Source of the DNA: Robiginitomaculum sp.
GTDB taxonomy: Bacteria; Pseudomonadota; Alphaproteobacteria; Caulobacterales; Maricaulaceae
Reading direction: 5' to 3'
Length of the DNA stretch: 64,000 bases
NCBI GenBank assembly: GCA_016765135.1
Contig: JAESQN010000015.1
Span: 84,263-148,262, forward strand
Shown: in pieces, positions 36,463 to 45,841 of the stretch
Numbering within the stretch: position 1 is the first letter of the stretch
How the letters are laid out: each line of letters opens with the position of its first letter
The notes under the pieces: model-generated
Seen by the model: only the letters and a program-made list of their open reading frames with translations
What the model was told of the DNA's origin: nothing
The model's database searches: none
Position numbers and translations under genes: made by a program

Positions 36463-37215
36463 TTGGCAAAAATTCTTATGCTTCTACCCAATGAAGATTT
36501 TGACCCGACCGAATCGGCTGTGCCGTGGCGTGTGCTGAAGGATGCCGGGCATGAGGTTTTTTTTGCTACTGGCGATGGTACGCCCGCCCAATGTGACCAA
36601 AGTACACTGAACGGTACGGGGTTGACGGGCATGCTTAAATCCCTTGCCGCCAAGCCAAAAAACGCTGATATTTACCGCCAAATGGAAGCGGACGACAATT
36701 TCCAAAACCCGTTTTCCTGGATTGATGCCAAACCGGAAGACTATGACGGTCTGGTCTTACCCGGCGGACATGCGCCGGGCATGAAGCCCTATCTGGAATC
36801 GGAAGATGTCTTTGCCATATGTCGCAATTTCTTTGAACGCGCCGCCCCTGTAGCCAGTATTTGCCACGGCGTGTTGGCCTTGGCGCGGGCCAAAAATGCG
36901 GATGGTCGCTCGTTGATCCACAATTACACACTGACTGGTATGAATAATTTTCAAGAAAATATCGCCTATAAAATGACCAAAAAAACCTTTGGTACACATT
37001 ACCAGACCTACCCGACCAGTGTCCAAGGCGAGGTCAGCGCCGTGCTGGAAAACTCCAAAAATTTCAAACCCGGCCCCATGTTCCCCGCTTTTGGAAGCGC
37101 CAAACACCCAAACAAGGGCTTTATCGTCAAACACAAAAACCTGATCTCCGCCCGCTGGCCCGGCGATGTCTATAAACTGGCCACCGGGTTTGCGGATATG
37201 TTGAAGCCCAAGTAA
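36463..37215 (+). CDS. DJ-1/PfpI family protein (type 1 glutamine amidotransferase-like)
   Basis: 250 aa. The nucleophile elbow SICHGVLALARA carries the conserved Cys; an acidic residue near the N-terminus and HAPGMKPYLES fit the Hsp31/HchA-like subgroup (glyoxalase, deglycase or chaperone activity reported for relatives). The start is TTG at 36463, well supported by AGGAGG six bases upstream; no good ATG is near. Single gene. Confidence 0.82.
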   Translation: MAKILMLLPNEDFDPTESAVPWRVLKDAGHEVFFATGDGTPAQCDQSTLNGTGLTGMLKSLAAKPKNADIYRQMEADDNFQNPFSWIDAKPEDYDGLVLPGGHAPGMKPYLESEDVFAICRNFFERAAPVASICHGVLALARAKNADGRSLIHNYTLTGMNNFQENIAYKMTKKTFGTHYQTYPTSVQGEVSAVLENSKNFKPGPMFPAFGSAKHPNKGFIVKHKNLISARWPGDVYKLATGFADMLKPK

Positions 37216-37281
37216 AGGAAATCCTGCTTAACATAGAGATATAAACAAGCTAGGGTGCTGCAAAATAGTGGAGAACTTATA

Positions 37282-38340
37282 ATGGACAGAGCGGCTCGGG
37301 GCAGTATTTTATTTGTGGCATTTGTGTTGGCGGCGTGGGTTTTGTACTGGATGCGCGATATTTTGGCACCCTTCGCGCTGGCAGTATTTTTCTGGTTGAT
37401 CATTGATGCATTTGCCCGTTTGCTTAACCGCAAGATCAGTTTCCTGCCTTATCTGGCGACTTTGGGCATTTCGTTTTTAGTGGTGATTGCCGCCTTGGTC
37501 GGCATTGTCGTAATCATTGCTGACACTGCCCAGGGTATTGCCCAAGACGCAGGGCGTTACCAGCAGCGGCTTGGCGAAATCGTTAATCCGGTCATGGACA
37601 GGTTTGGCGATGGTTCGTGGGCAGGCCTCAATGAACGCTTTGGCTTGTCTTCGCGCTTTGAAGCTTTGCTCGGCGGCTTTGCCCGCTCGATCCAGGGGGT
37701 GATGTCGAGCTTTGTGTTTATCGCGCTTTATGTGGTGTTTTTGTTTGCAGCCCAAAACTCCTTTGCCAAAAAGATGGACGATATTTGGCCAGACCCGAAA
37801 AAACGCAAGCAGGCGGTTTTGGTTGGGGAGCGCATCCGGGCTAGCATCGAAAAATATCTCGGTATTCAAACCTTGATGAGCATTATTATGACCGTGCTCA
37901 GTTTCATTATCATGAAAATTTTTGGCTTGGATAATGCGCTGTTTTGGGCTTTGGTGATTTTTATTCTCAATTATATTCCGGTGGTTGGCTCTGTGCTGGC
38001 GGGCTTGTTGCCAGCGGCTTTCGCCGTCGTGCAATTTGACAGCTTTGCTATGGTCGGGATGATGGCGGGTTTGTTGTTTGTGGTGCAATTTGTTATCTCC
38101 AACACCTTGCAGCCAAAAATGATGGGCGACAGTATGAACTTATCGGCGCTGGTGGTGATTTTATCCTTGGTGCTTTGGCAAGCTCTCTGGGGCGGGGTTG
38201 GTGCGTTTTTATCGGCACCTCTGACCGTGATTTTGATGATTATACTCGGGCAGTTTTCTACTACACGCTGGATCGCCATTCTTTTGTCTGCGGACGGTAA
38301 TCCGGATATTGAGGGTTATGCGCCCAAAGTTTCAATGTAA
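37282..38340 (+). CDS. AI-2E family transporter (PerM-like)
   Basis: 352 aa inner-membrane protein of the AI-2E/PerM family with about 8 hydrophobic segments. N-terminal AWVLYWMRDILAPFALAVFFW and C-terminal IPVVGSVLAGLLPAAFAV and QPKMMGDSMNLSALVVILSL are typical. ATG at 37282 follows GGAGA; a GTG at 37255 is less likely. Known relatives act as Na+/H+ antiporters or exporters; its substrate is unknown. A short echo of its end (TCAATGTAAG) recurs just after the stop. Confidence 0.85.
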   Translation: MDRAARGSILFVAFVLAAWVLYWMRDILAPFALAVFFWLIIDAFARLLNRKISFLPYLATLGISFLVVIAALVGIVVIIADTAQGIAQDAGRYQQRLGEIVNPVMDRFGDGSWAGLNERFGLSSRFEALLGGFARSIQGVMSSFVFIALYVVFLFAAQNSFAKKMDDIWPDPKKRKQAVLVGERIRASIEKYLGIQTLMSIIMTVLSFIIMKIFGLDNALFWALVIFILNYIPVVGSVLAGLLPAAFAVVQFDSFAMVGMMAGLLFVVQFVISNTLQPKMMGDSMNLSALVVILSLVLWQALWGGVGAFLSAPLTVILMIILGQFSTTRWIAILLSADGNPDIEGYAPKVSM

Positions 38341-38360
38341 GAAGGCCTCAATGTAAGCTC

Positions 38361-39143
38361 TTAAAGCCCTTCCAACTTATCGCGAAATGTGCGAATACGC
38401 GCCGCATTCACACCAATGTCCGAGCCGCCAACGCAACTGATCGAGCGGATATCAAGCAGTGTTCCGCCGCCGTCCGCCGGGCGGATGCGGATGGCCACAT
38501 CATCAGTAAACCCGTACCAAAAACTTGTAGCCGTGGCTTCTATGGTGCCCGTACCCGCCGAATTTGTAACGATTTCCCAGCCCATGGATTTTGCTGCGCC
38601 TAGTGCCGTACCGAATACGGCTTCAGCGGGTTTGGTAAATACCAGGGTGCGAATATCGGGATAGGCTTTAACCTGGGCTTCGGAAACCAGGGTTTTATCC
38701 TTGCCAAATGTTTGTCCAATATAATCCAGCGTGTTGCTGCATTGGCTTTTTGTGCGGCGCGTAGCGATGGTTTCGGAGAATATGGGCGGGTTTTGGATGT
38801 CGGTGGTAATGTCGTGGATGGGCGGGAGCTTTGCGGCTTTAGCGCGCAGTTTTTTGCCAAACGCAAACCCGAACAACGGCACAGCCAAACATAACAGGGC
38901 AATTAGCCAGCCTTTACGCGGTTTGATAACAAGCGATAAAATCAAAGCCAATGCGGCCACGCCAAATGTCAACATGATCAGTTTTGGCCCAAAGCCAAAG
39001 GTCAATTTACCAAAGCCAAATTTCCAACTCCACACGCCAAATTTCGTCCCCAGAGCGGCGACAAGAAAATATACGGGCATGAATATGGCCAAACCAATGG
39101 CTAGTCTTAATAGCCACGATTTTAGTGTTGTGAGTTTTTTCAT
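38361..39143 (-). CDS. DUF1499 domain membrane protein
   Basis: 260 aa. Three N-terminal hydrophobic segments (about 12-35, 45-67, 73-95) then a soluble DUF1499 domain (about 130-258) with the family pattern SQCSNTLDYIG, AYPDIRTLVF and WYGFTDDVAIRIRP ... LDIRSISCVGGSDIGVNAARI. Function unknown. It lies immediately downstream of, and reads with, the gene at 39154, so they may be an operon. Confidence 0.8.
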   Translation of the reverse strand: MKKLTTLKSWLLRLAIGLAIFMPVYFLVAALGTKFGVWSWKFGFGKLTFGFGPKLIMLTFGVAALALILSLVIKPRKGWLIALLCLAVPLFGFAFGKKLRAKAAKLPPIHDITTDIQNPPIFSETIATRRTKSQCSNTLDYIGQTFGKDKTLVSEAQVKAYPDIRTLVFTKPAEAVFGTALGAAKSMGWEIVTNSAGTGTIEATATSFWYGFTDDVAIRIRPADGGGTLLDIRSISCVGGSDIGVNAARIRTFRDKLEGL

Positions 39144-39153
39144 TTTAGGACTC

Positions 39154-39702
39154 CTAAAAATCGTTCAGCATATCCATCAATACTGGTGCAAAATACGTGA
39201 TGGTGAAGAAGGTAATAACCCCCAATATAATCACCGTGATCACTCCGCCAATACCACTATTGTCGCCCCTGACCCCCCAATCGTCCCGGCCTTTATTGCC
39301 GGTACGGATGATGTCGCGGCTTCGGTTACGGTTTTGCAGACTTGCCAGCCGTTCGTGGGTTTCGCGCTGACGGTCGTCGCGGTCTTTGTCGCGATCTCTT
39401 TGGTCTTGGGTGCGCGGGTGGGTACGTTGGTGGGTTTGAAAGCTGGTTTGTTTGTGGTTGTTGCGATTGCGTTGCGCTCGCTGTTTGTCGTACTGGTATT
39501 GGTATTTATCCTGCACATGAGTACGTTTTTGGCTTTGAGAGCTGGTTTGTTTGTGGTCATTTTTAATTTGCTGATGGTTTTGCCCCCATTTGTTTGCTTT
39601 GGCACGGGCATTTTTCTGCGCAGATTTACCGTCACCGAAGATGTTTTTTAGCACCGGCAAAACGACGAAAATAAAAATAAGGAAAAATATAAAGCCGTCC
39701 AT
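39154..39702 (-). CDS. Charged linker protein with hydrophobic ends
   Basis: Not recognised. 182 aa: hydrophobic N-terminus (about 4-20, IFFLIFIFVVLPVL), a long polar middle (about 25-150) very rich in Gln, Arg, Asn, Asp and Lys, and a C-terminal membrane segment (about 153-175). Within the middle, HKQTS-x-Q-x-x-x-RTH occurs twice. AAGGTGG precedes the ATG. Both termini likely sit in the membrane with a polar loop. Confidence 0.65.
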   Translation of the reverse strand: MDGFIFFLIFIFVVLPVLKNIFGDGKSAQKNARAKANKWGQNHQQIKNDHKQTSSQSQKRTHVQDKYQYQYDKQRAQRNRNNHKQTSFQTHQRTHPRTQDQRDRDKDRDDRQRETHERLASLQNRNRSRDIIRTGNKGRDDWGVRGDNSGIGGVITVIILGVITFFTITYFAPVLMDMLNDF

Positions 39703-39729
39703 GATCCACCTTCTGTAATTTTCCCTATC

Positions 39730-40389
39730 TTAGGGGTAAAGCCGCCGCTTTGTCCATGTTTTAGACGAGGCGTCCCAACTAAACAAGAGCCGGTCGTGGA
39801 GGCGAAACGGGCGGTCGCGCCAAAATTCTATCTGTGTGGGCATGACGCGCCAGCCTAACCAACCGGGCGGCAGGGGGACGCTCACCCCGGAAAATTTATC
39901 CTTTGCGACATTGATCGCTTTTTCGAACACGCCTCTGGTTTCCATGGTTTTTGATTGCTTTGAGGCCCATGCCCCCAATTGGGAGTCCCGTGGTCGGGAG
40001 GCAAAATATTTACCGACCTCAATTTTACTCAGTGGCTCGACCGTGCCGCGCACCCGAACTTGACGGCGTAAAGACTTCCAGTGAAAATTTAAGGCGGCCT
40101 TGGGGTTCTGTTTAAGCTGGCCACCTTTGGCGCTTCCGGCGTGGGAATAAAACACAAACCCCCGTTCATCGACGCCTTTAAGAAGCACCATGCGTATATC
40201 TGGTAGCCCGTCTGCGTCCACTGTGGCCAAAGCCATGGCATTTGGATCATTTGGCTCGCCTAATTTGGCTTCGTCCATCCATGCGCCGAATAACGCATAA
40301 GGGTCATCAACGCGAAACATAGTCTGGGTATTGGCCTTAGCCTGTTCTTCGTATGTTTTTGCAGATGGTTTTTTTTGTGATTCTTTCAT
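39730..40389 (-). CDS. pdxH: Pyridoxamine 5'-phosphate oxidase
   Basis: 219 aa FMN enzyme that makes pyridoxal 5'-phosphate. Conserved features: DPNAMALATVDADGLPDIRMVLLK, FYSHAGSAKGGQLKQNP, NFHWKSLRRQVRVRGTVE and the C-terminal RLHDRLLFSWD and W-x-KRRLYP ending. Divergent from the J-domain gene across 74 bp. Confidence 0.96.
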   Translation of the reverse strand: MKESQKKPSAKTYEEQAKANTQTMFRVDDPYALFGAWMDEAKLGEPNDPNAMALATVDADGLPDIRMVLLKGVDERGFVFYSHAGSAKGGQLKQNPKAALNFHWKSLRRQVRVRGTVEPLSKIEVGKYFASRPRDSQLGAWASKQSKTMETRGVFEKAINVAKDKFSGVSVPLPPGWLGWRVMPTQIEFWRDRPFRLHDRLLFSWDASSKTWTKRRLYP

Positions 40390-40463
40390 TGTTAACCATG
40401 CTTGTTAGTGGAGCCTTTACCATACAGGGCTTAACTCTGTCTGTCTATAATGGAGGGACGACA

Positions 40464-40679
40464 ATGACACGGCATCAGGCAATGATGACATTAGGGCTTA
40501 ATATGAGCGCACGCGAAGCAGACATACGTACTGCATGGCGGACCAAAGCCAAATTTTATCACCCCGATAGCCCCTACGGCAGTGTCAATGCATTTTTGAA
40601 ATGCAAGCAGGCTTTCGAAACCCTGATCCCCCCCGCCCCACAACATATCCGCATCAGAGCCGGTTCCCGCGCTTTTTAA
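40464..40679 (+). CDS. Short J-domain protein
   Basis: 71 aa with an intact HPD motif (FYHPDSPYGS) after MSAREADIRTAWRTKAKFYH, as in DnaJ helices II-III. It is little more than a J domain, and the rest of the protein is not recognised. ATG at 40464 is preceded by GGAGG; the upstream frame to 40353 is not needed. Likely DnaK partner activity if active. Confidence 0.7.
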   Translation: MTRHQAMMTLGLNMSAREADIRTAWRTKAKFYHPDSPYGSVNAFLKCKQAFETLIPPAPQHIRIRAGSRAF

Positions 40680-40744
40680 GGTTTTAGCTTCTGGGTTCAG
40701 AGAATTTACTGGCATGCTCGGTAGACCTGTCCTAGTTTGCCTTT

Positions 40745-41833
40745 ATGTCATATAACACATTTGGACATATGTTTCGTTTTACCACTTGGGGGGAGAGCCA
40801 TGGGCCAGCCATTGGTTGTGTCATTGACGGCTGTCCGCCGGGGCTGGAGCTGGACGAAGCTTTCATTCAGACATTTCTTGATCAACGCAGGCCGGGCACA
40901 TCAAAATTTGTCACCCAGCGCCAAGAAGCTGATCAGGTTAAAATCCTGTCCGGGGTGTTTGAGGGCCGCACCACCGGTACACCAATATCCCTACTGATAG
41001 AAAATACTGATCAACGTTCGCGGGATTACGGGGATATCAAAGATGTCTACCGGCCTGGCCACGCAGACCTTACCTATGATGCCAAATACGGGTTTCGGGA
41101 TTACCGGGGCGGTGGACGTTCCAGTGCCCGCGAAACCGCCATGCGCGTTGCGGCGGGCGCGGTGGCCCGTAAGGTTCTGGGCGCGGGTGTGAACATTCGC
41201 GGCGCCTTGACCCAGATGGGCAGCAAGATGATTGACGGCGACAATTGGGATTGGAACGAGGTCGCGAAAAACCCGTTCTTTTGCCCGGACAAAAATATGG
41301 CCCATGAGTGGGCCGAATATTTGGACGCCCTGCGCAAGGACGGTAATTCGGTTGGGGCCATTGTTGAAGTACAAGCGGACGGTGTGCCAGCAGGCTGGGG
41401 TGCGCCGGTCTATGCTAAATTGGATACGGAGATCGCTGCCGCCCTGATGTCGATCAATGCTGCCAAGGGCGTGGAAATTGGTGCAGGTTTTGCGGCGGCC
41501 AGTTATAGCGGCACGGAAAATGCGGACGAAATCCGTATGCGGGGCGGCAAGCCATATTTCTTATCGAACAATGCAGGCGGAATATTGGGCGGAATTTCTA
41601 ACGGCGACACCATAGTCGCTCGCATGGCTATCAAGCCGACATCGTCCATACTCACTCCGCGCAAAACTATTACGGCGAGCGGCGAGGAAACCGAAATCCG
41701 CACCAAAGGTCGCCACGACCCGTGCGTTGGTATTCGCGCCGTCCCCGTAGCCGAGGCCATGTTGGCTTTGGTGCTGGCGGACCAAAAACTGATGCATATT
41801 GGTCAAATGGGAGACCGGGTTGGCCGCGCCTAA
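40745..41833 (+). CDS. aroC: Chorismate synthase
   Basis: 362 aa. Converts EPSP to chorismate. N-terminal [57 protein letters not shown] and C-terminal [21 protein letters not shown] are the three signatures. The DCC protein follows with its start inside the aroC end. Confidence 0.97.
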   Translation: MSYNTFGHMFRFTTWGESHGPAIGCVIDGCPPGLELDEAFIQTFLDQRRPGTSKFVTQRQEADQVKILSGVFEGRTTGTPISLLIENTDQRSRDYGDIKDVYRPGHADLTYDAKYGFRDYRGGGRSSARETAMRVAAGAVARKVLGAGVNIRGALTQMGSKMIDGDNWDWNEVAKNPFFCPDKNMAHEWAEYLDALRKDGNSVGAIVEVQADGVPAGWGAPVYAKLDTEIAAALMSINAAKGVEIGAGFAAASYSGTENADEIRMRGGKPYFLSNNAGGILGGISNGDTIVARMAIKPTSSILTPRKTITASGEETEIRTKGRHDPCVGIRAVPVAEAMLALVLADQKLMHIGQMGDRVGRA

Positions 41834-42248
41834 ATACAATGCTCAAAACCCGCTCGTGGTTTTTGATGGGGTTTGCCATTTTTGTTCTCGTTCCATGGGC
41901 ATTGTCTTTACGCACGAAAAAGACCTCCCGATTTATTTCACCCCGACCCAATCTGATCTGGGCCGGGATTTACTTATGCAAAACGGGTTAGACCCCGACG
42001 ATCCAAAATCGTTTTTGTTCTTGTATAAAGACCGGGTTTGGAAAAGCTCCAGCGCCGTCTTTGCACTCGCAAAACATTTGCGCGGTTGGCCAGGGTTAAT
42101 CCGTGTGTTTTGGATTGTACCGCGCCCGCTTACGGATGCCCTCTATGGCCTCTTTGCCCGCAACCGCTATAACTGGTTCGGCAAATCCGATATTTGCATG
42201 GTGCCGACACCTGAAATGCGAGCGCGTTTATTGGATATGCCCACATGA
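41820..42248 (+). CDS. DCC family protein (DUF393)
   Basis: About 142 aa. The N-terminal [12 protein letters not shown] carries the CxxC of the 'thiol-disulfide oxidoreductase DCC' family. Start uncertain: TTG at 41820 with GGGAG upstream or TTG at 41799; both overlap aroC. A conserved RNRYNWFG tract follows. It overlaps the next gene by ATGA. Activity of this family is not settled. Confidence 0.75.
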   Translation: MAAPKYNAQNPLVVFDGVCHFCSRSMGIVFTHEKDLPIYFTPTQSDLGRDLLMQNGLDPDDPKSFLFLYKDRVWKSSSAVFALAKHLRGWPGLIRVFWIVPRPLTDALYGLFARNRYNWFGKSDICMVPTPEMRARLLDMPT

Positions 42249-43891
42249 GAAAAGTATTGATTATTGGTGGCTATGGCCAATTTGGTGGACGGCTTTGTCA
42301 GAGGTTGTCGGATATTGCGAATATCAAAGTGTTGGTAGCCGGACGCAACTTATCCAAGGCCGAAGCACTGTGCAAACAGCATGGTGGCAATTTATCACCC
42401 CAGGCTTTTGACCTGGAGGCCGATATTGAGACGCAATTAAAAGCACTGGAGCCTTGGTTGGTCATAGACGCTGCCGGGCCGTTTCAAAGTGTCTTCGGGC
42501 ACAGCTATGCTTTGCCCGAAACCTGTATGCGACGCGGCATTCATTATATTGATTTATCCGATAGTGGTGAATTTACCAAAGGCATCGCTGCTTTGGACAC
42601 TGAGGCCAAACGCCATGGTGTCGCCGTGATTAGCGGGGCCAGCTCGGTTCCGGCTTTGTCATCTGCCGTAGTGGATGCGGCCAAACCCCGTTTTGCCAGG
42701 ATAACGTCCATAGAAGGCGGTATATCGCCCGGCGGTAAAATAGATATTGGGCTTTCGGTCACCAGGGCGGTTTTGTCATATCTGGGCAAGCCGCTCAAAA
42801 TATTTGTCGGCGGGACGTGGATGCACGAATTTGGTTATGCCCGCGTTCACAAGCATAAAATCGCGCTTATAGGTGAGCCAGCACTAAACCGCTATTTCGG
42901 TCTTTGCGATGCACCAGACCTGCTATTGTTCCCACAACATTATAAAGGCGTAGACACGGTGCGATTTTATGGATCGCAAGAATTATGGCTGATACATATA
43001 AGTATCTGTATTCTAGCTTGGTTACAAAAACGCAAAATCGTGCGTAATTTGCAAAACCATGCAAGGTTTTTTAGCCGTGTAGGCACATGGCTTGGCCGCT
43101 TTGCCAGTGAACGCGGCGGTATGTATATGCACATATTGGGCATTGATAGTGCCGGAAGCCCCATAAGCCAGCAATGGAATCTCATCGCATCTGAAGGTGA
43201 TGGGCCGTTTATCCCCACATTGGCGGCGGAGATTTTGACAAGACGGTGGCTGGAGCAAGACCCTAGACCCGGCGCACGCCCAGCCCTAAGTCAAATCAGT
43301 CTGGGTGAATTTGAGCAAGCATTTTCCAGCCTTGCCATAAAATCGGAATTTGAAGATATGAAACCAGCACCTTATCTTTACCAGCAAGTGCTGGGGGAAA
43401 ATTTTGATGAACTGCCAGACGCCTTGCGAGCGGGCCATGCCGTTTCCAACACCAAGATAATGAGCGGGCGGGTTGATGTGGTGCGCGGTAAAAACCCGTT
43501 ATCATACTTGGCCGCAACATGTATTGGCTTTGCCAAAACCGGAACCGACCAACCCATCACCATAATTATGGATGTAAAAAACCAAAAGGAAGTCTGGACG
43601 CGCACCATAGACGGCCAATCTTTTCGCTCCGTTTTGTCCAAAGACAAGCGACCACACGAAATATATGAGCGCTTTGGACCGGTTAAATTCAAAATGTTAT
43701 TTCGTATTGAAAACGAGAAACTGTATTATGATATTGTTTCGGCAAAACTGCTGGGCCTGCCGTTTCCCAAGTTTTTGCTGCCAAAATCTGTCAGCCATGA
43801 ACGGGTGCAGGGCGGCAGGTTTTTCTTTGATGTAGAGATTAAATTACCAGTATTAGGCCGACTTATCTCCTATAAAGGTTGGTTAGTATAA
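42245..43891 (+). CDS. Saccharopine dehydrogenase-like N-domain fused to DUF4166
   Basis: 548 aa. NAD(P)-binding Rossmann start VLIIGGYGQFGGRLC and IHYIDLSDSGEF belong to the saccharopine dehydrogenase-like oxidoreductases (about 1-375). The C-terminal ~175 residues (about 375-548) resemble DUF4166 (FDELPDALRAGHAVS, GRVDVVRG, VWTRTIDGQSF). Predicted role in lipid or polyketide-like chemistry is unknown. A hydrophobic stretch near 245-265 may contact the membrane. Co-transcribed with the DCC gene. Confidence 0.78.
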   Translation: MRKVLIIGGYGQFGGRLCQRLSDIANIKVLVAGRNLSKAEALCKQHGGNLSPQAFDLEADIETQLKALEPWLVIDAAGPFQSVFGHSYALPETCMRRGIHYIDLSDSGEFTKGIAALDTEAKRHGVAVISGASSVPALSSAVVDAAKPRFARITSIEGGISPGGKIDIGLSVTRAVLSYLGKPLKIFVGGTWMHEFGYARVHKHKIALIGEPALNRYFGLCDAPDLLLFPQHYKGVDTVRFYGSQELWLIHISICILAWLQKRKIVRNLQNHARFFSRVGTWLGRFASERGGMYMHILGIDSAGSPISQQWNLIASEGDGPFIPTLAAEILTRRWLEQDPRPGARPALSQISLGEFEQAFSSLAIKSEFEDMKPAPYLYQQVLGENFDELPDALRAGHAVSNTKIMSGRVDVVRGKNPLSYLAATCIGFAKTGTDQPITIIMDVKNQKEVWTRTIDGQSFRSVLSKDKRPHEIYERFGPVKFKMLFRIENEKLYYDIVSAKLLGLPFPKFLLPKSVSHERVQGGRFFFDVEIKLPVLGRLISYKGWLV

Positions 43892-44013
43892 TATGAACGA
43901 GACATAAATTCCGGCCTCAGAAAAGGTTCAGACCGTATTTTCTATAAAGCAATCCTACAAGGAAGCCCGAGGCGCAATTCTGCTAAATCGGGGCCTTAAA
44001 TCAGGAGTTTGAC

Positions 44014-44712
44014 ATGAAAATGCTTACAACCTTACGCGCCGCCTCTATCGCGACTTTCGCGGGTGCGGCAATTTCCCTCCCAGTTCTGGCCCAAGCAACA
44101 GATGTAAACCGGGGCTATTATAACCCAGGCCAAGAATGCCGTAAAAAAGAAGGTGATGCCAAATTGGTTGGCGGTCTTCTAGGTGCCGTAGCTGGCGGTG
44201 TGTTTGGCTCTCAAGTTGCTGGCAATGGCGCCCGTACTGAAGGTTCTGCCATCGGTGCCGTTCTTGGTGGTCTGGCTGGTGCAGGAATTGGAGACAAAAG
44301 CGTTGATTGTGATAAAAGACGCCGCCAAAGCACTAACACCACCTATTATAATGGCCAGACCTATGGTCGTTCTGCGCCGGTGAGATATAGCCGTACCGTA
44401 ACACGCAGAGTTTCCCAACCAGCGTACAGCTCCCCGCGCTATGACAGGTATCGTAATAATGGCTACCGCAACAATCGTGGGTACAATAATCGTGGCTATA
44501 ACAACAATAGCTATGCCCAACTTGAGGATGTTCGCCACCGCTTGCGTAAACTGCGCCGGGAAGACAAAAGGCTAGATCACCAGTTGCAGCATAGTTATGA
44601 TTACCGCCTGCAAAATCGTAGCGATTGGGTACACAAGGAAATCAAGCGGCTAGAGCGTAAAAAACGCCGTTTGAACAGACGCCTGAATAACCGTAGTAGA
44701 GTTCACCACTAA
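44014..44712 (+). CDS. Glycine-zipper secreted protein A, coiled-coil C-terminus
   Basis: 232 aa. Signal peptide to about 28 (VLAQA), then CRKKEGDAKLVGG and a glycine-zipper block (about 48-90, GGLLGAVAGGVFGSQVAG and GSAIGAVLGGLAGAGIG), a Tyr/Arg/Asn-rich tract, and a basic helical C-terminus (about 165-228, LRKLRREDKRLDHQ, KRLERKKRRLNRRL). Start follows AGGAG. First of three paralogues. The zipper may oligomerise in a membrane; not tested. Confidence 0.78.
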   Translation: MKMLTTLRAASIATFAGAAISLPVLAQATDVNRGYYNPGQECRKKEGDAKLVGGLLGAVAGGVFGSQVAGNGARTEGSAIGAVLGGLAGAGIGDKSVDCDKRRRQSTNTTYYNGQTYGRSAPVRYSRTVTRRVSQPAYSSPRYDRYRNNGYRNNRGYNNRGYNNNSYAQLEDVRHRLRKLRREDKRLDHQLQHSYDYRLQNRSDWVHKEIKRLERKKRRLNRRLNNRSRVHH

Positions 44713-44735
44713 GGTTACAGGCAAATAAAAAAGAA

Positions 44736-44766
44736 GGGCCCGGCATTGCCGGGCCCGTTTGTGTTT
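44736..44766 (+). terminator. Rho-independent terminator after glycine-zipper protein A
   Basis: Perfect 9-bp stem GGGCCCGGC-ATT-GCCGGGCCC (44736-44756), then GTTTGTGTTT. Confidence 0.9.
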
Positions 44767-44843
44767 GGATATTATTGTTCCGCATATGTCCTTTAACTGT
44801 AACAGGCGCGGGTTTTGCAGTGTATTTGGTTCAGCCGTAAATT

Positions 44844-44858
44844 GTCCCGTGGTGGGAC
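44844..44858. promoter_or_regulatory. Inverted repeat upstream of glycine-zipper protein B
   Basis: GTCCC-GTGGT-GGGAC, a perfect 5-bp-arm palindrome with N5 centre 42 bp before the ATG at 44901. Possible operator; it is the outward-facing relative of the TGGGA-N5-TCCCA sites but may be unrelated. Confidence 0.4.
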
Positions 44859-44900
44859 AAATCCCTATGGTGGGGGCTGAATTTTGTGCGGGAGAGAGCA

Positions 44901-45749
44901 ATGAAATTCTCAAATAGCTTCAAATCAAAAGTATTGACGGTTGGCTTGGTGGCGAGTGTGTTCTTGGTGCCAATATCCGCATCCGCACAAATATTTGGCG
45001 GCCCTGGTGGTAATACTTTGCTTGGCGCAGGCATCGGTGCCGGGCTTGGCGGTGTACTTGGTTCTAATCTGGCTGGTAGCGGCGTTCAACAAGAGGGGAC
45101 CGCCATTGGCGCGGTGCTTGGCGGAATTGCTGGCGCGGCCATTGCTAATCGTGGGGCTAATCGAGGGGTTAATCGGAGGGTTAATCGAGGTTCCAGCCGC
45201 TACGGTGGTTATGTTCCGGGCTTTGGACCAGGTTATGGTTATGAATATAGCGGTCAGCGCCGTAATTATAGGGGGCGTGCATCTGTCCCATATAGCACAT
45301 TTGGCGGCAGTTATGTGAACGAATATAGCACTTATAATCGTCAATTTATCCAACCTATGCCGTTGCAAGGCTTGCAATACATCCAAGGCCCCAGTTTTGT
45401 GCAAAACTACACAATCCCCCATGTCACCGAGCAAGTGTATCATCCGCCCGTGCAGCAACAAATCACCAGACATGTATATGCACCAGCCCGGCACATCACG
45501 CGTACAATCATTCACCACCAGCCAACGGTGACGCGCACCGTACATGTCGTCCGGCCCGAACCCGTGAATATCGTTGAACACCAATATGCAGAGCCATCTC
45601 CGGCACCGATTACGCATGTCTTGCCTGCGCCAACCAATGTGTATTGTTATGCTGGATCAAACAAACGCTATACTGCGCAAGGCCGGTTGATCAAAGGTAA
45701 TGCTGGTGGCGCCAAGACTTGTTTGCTCAATGCCTATGAAGGCCGGTAA
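44901..45749 (+). CDS. Glycine-zipper secreted protein B
   Basis: 282 aa. Signal peptide to about 29 (SASA-QIF), then a zipper block (GAGIGAGLGGVLGSNLAGSGVQ, GTAIGAVLGGIAGAAIANR), an RGVNR repeat and a long Tyr/Pro/His-rich part (HHQPTVTRTVHVV). C-terminal CYAGSNKRYTAQGR with two Cys. ATG at 44901 follows GGAGA. Paralogue of genes at 44014 and 47874. Confidence 0.75.
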   Translation: MKFSNSFKSKVLTVGLVASVFLVPISASAQIFGGPGGNTLLGAGIGAGLGGVLGSNLAGSGVQQEGTAIGAVLGGIAGAAIANRGANRGVNRRVNRGSSRYGGYVPGFGPGYGYEYSGQRRNYRGRASVPYSTFGGSYVNEYSTYNRQFIQPMPLQGLQYIQGPSFVQNYTIPHVTEQVYHPPVQQQITRHVYAPARHITRTIIHHQPTVTRTVHVVRPEPVNIVEHQYAEPSPAPITHVLPAPTNVYCYAGSNKRYTAQGRLIKGNAGGAKTCLLNAYEGR

Positions 45750-45841
45750 GGGCTAGCCTCAACCCGAGAATTTTGTATCTGCGCGTGACTTAACCCGTAA
45801 ATTGTGCTAGCTTCCCAAAAATAACAATAGGGAGTTCGTCG

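Noticed and set aside
38731..39651. 306-aa plus-strand frame opposite the DUF1499 and polar-loop genes
   Set aside because: DUF1499 on the other strand is recognisable, and the minus-strand 39154 gene has a good ribosome site; the plus frame has composition expected of an antisense shadow.
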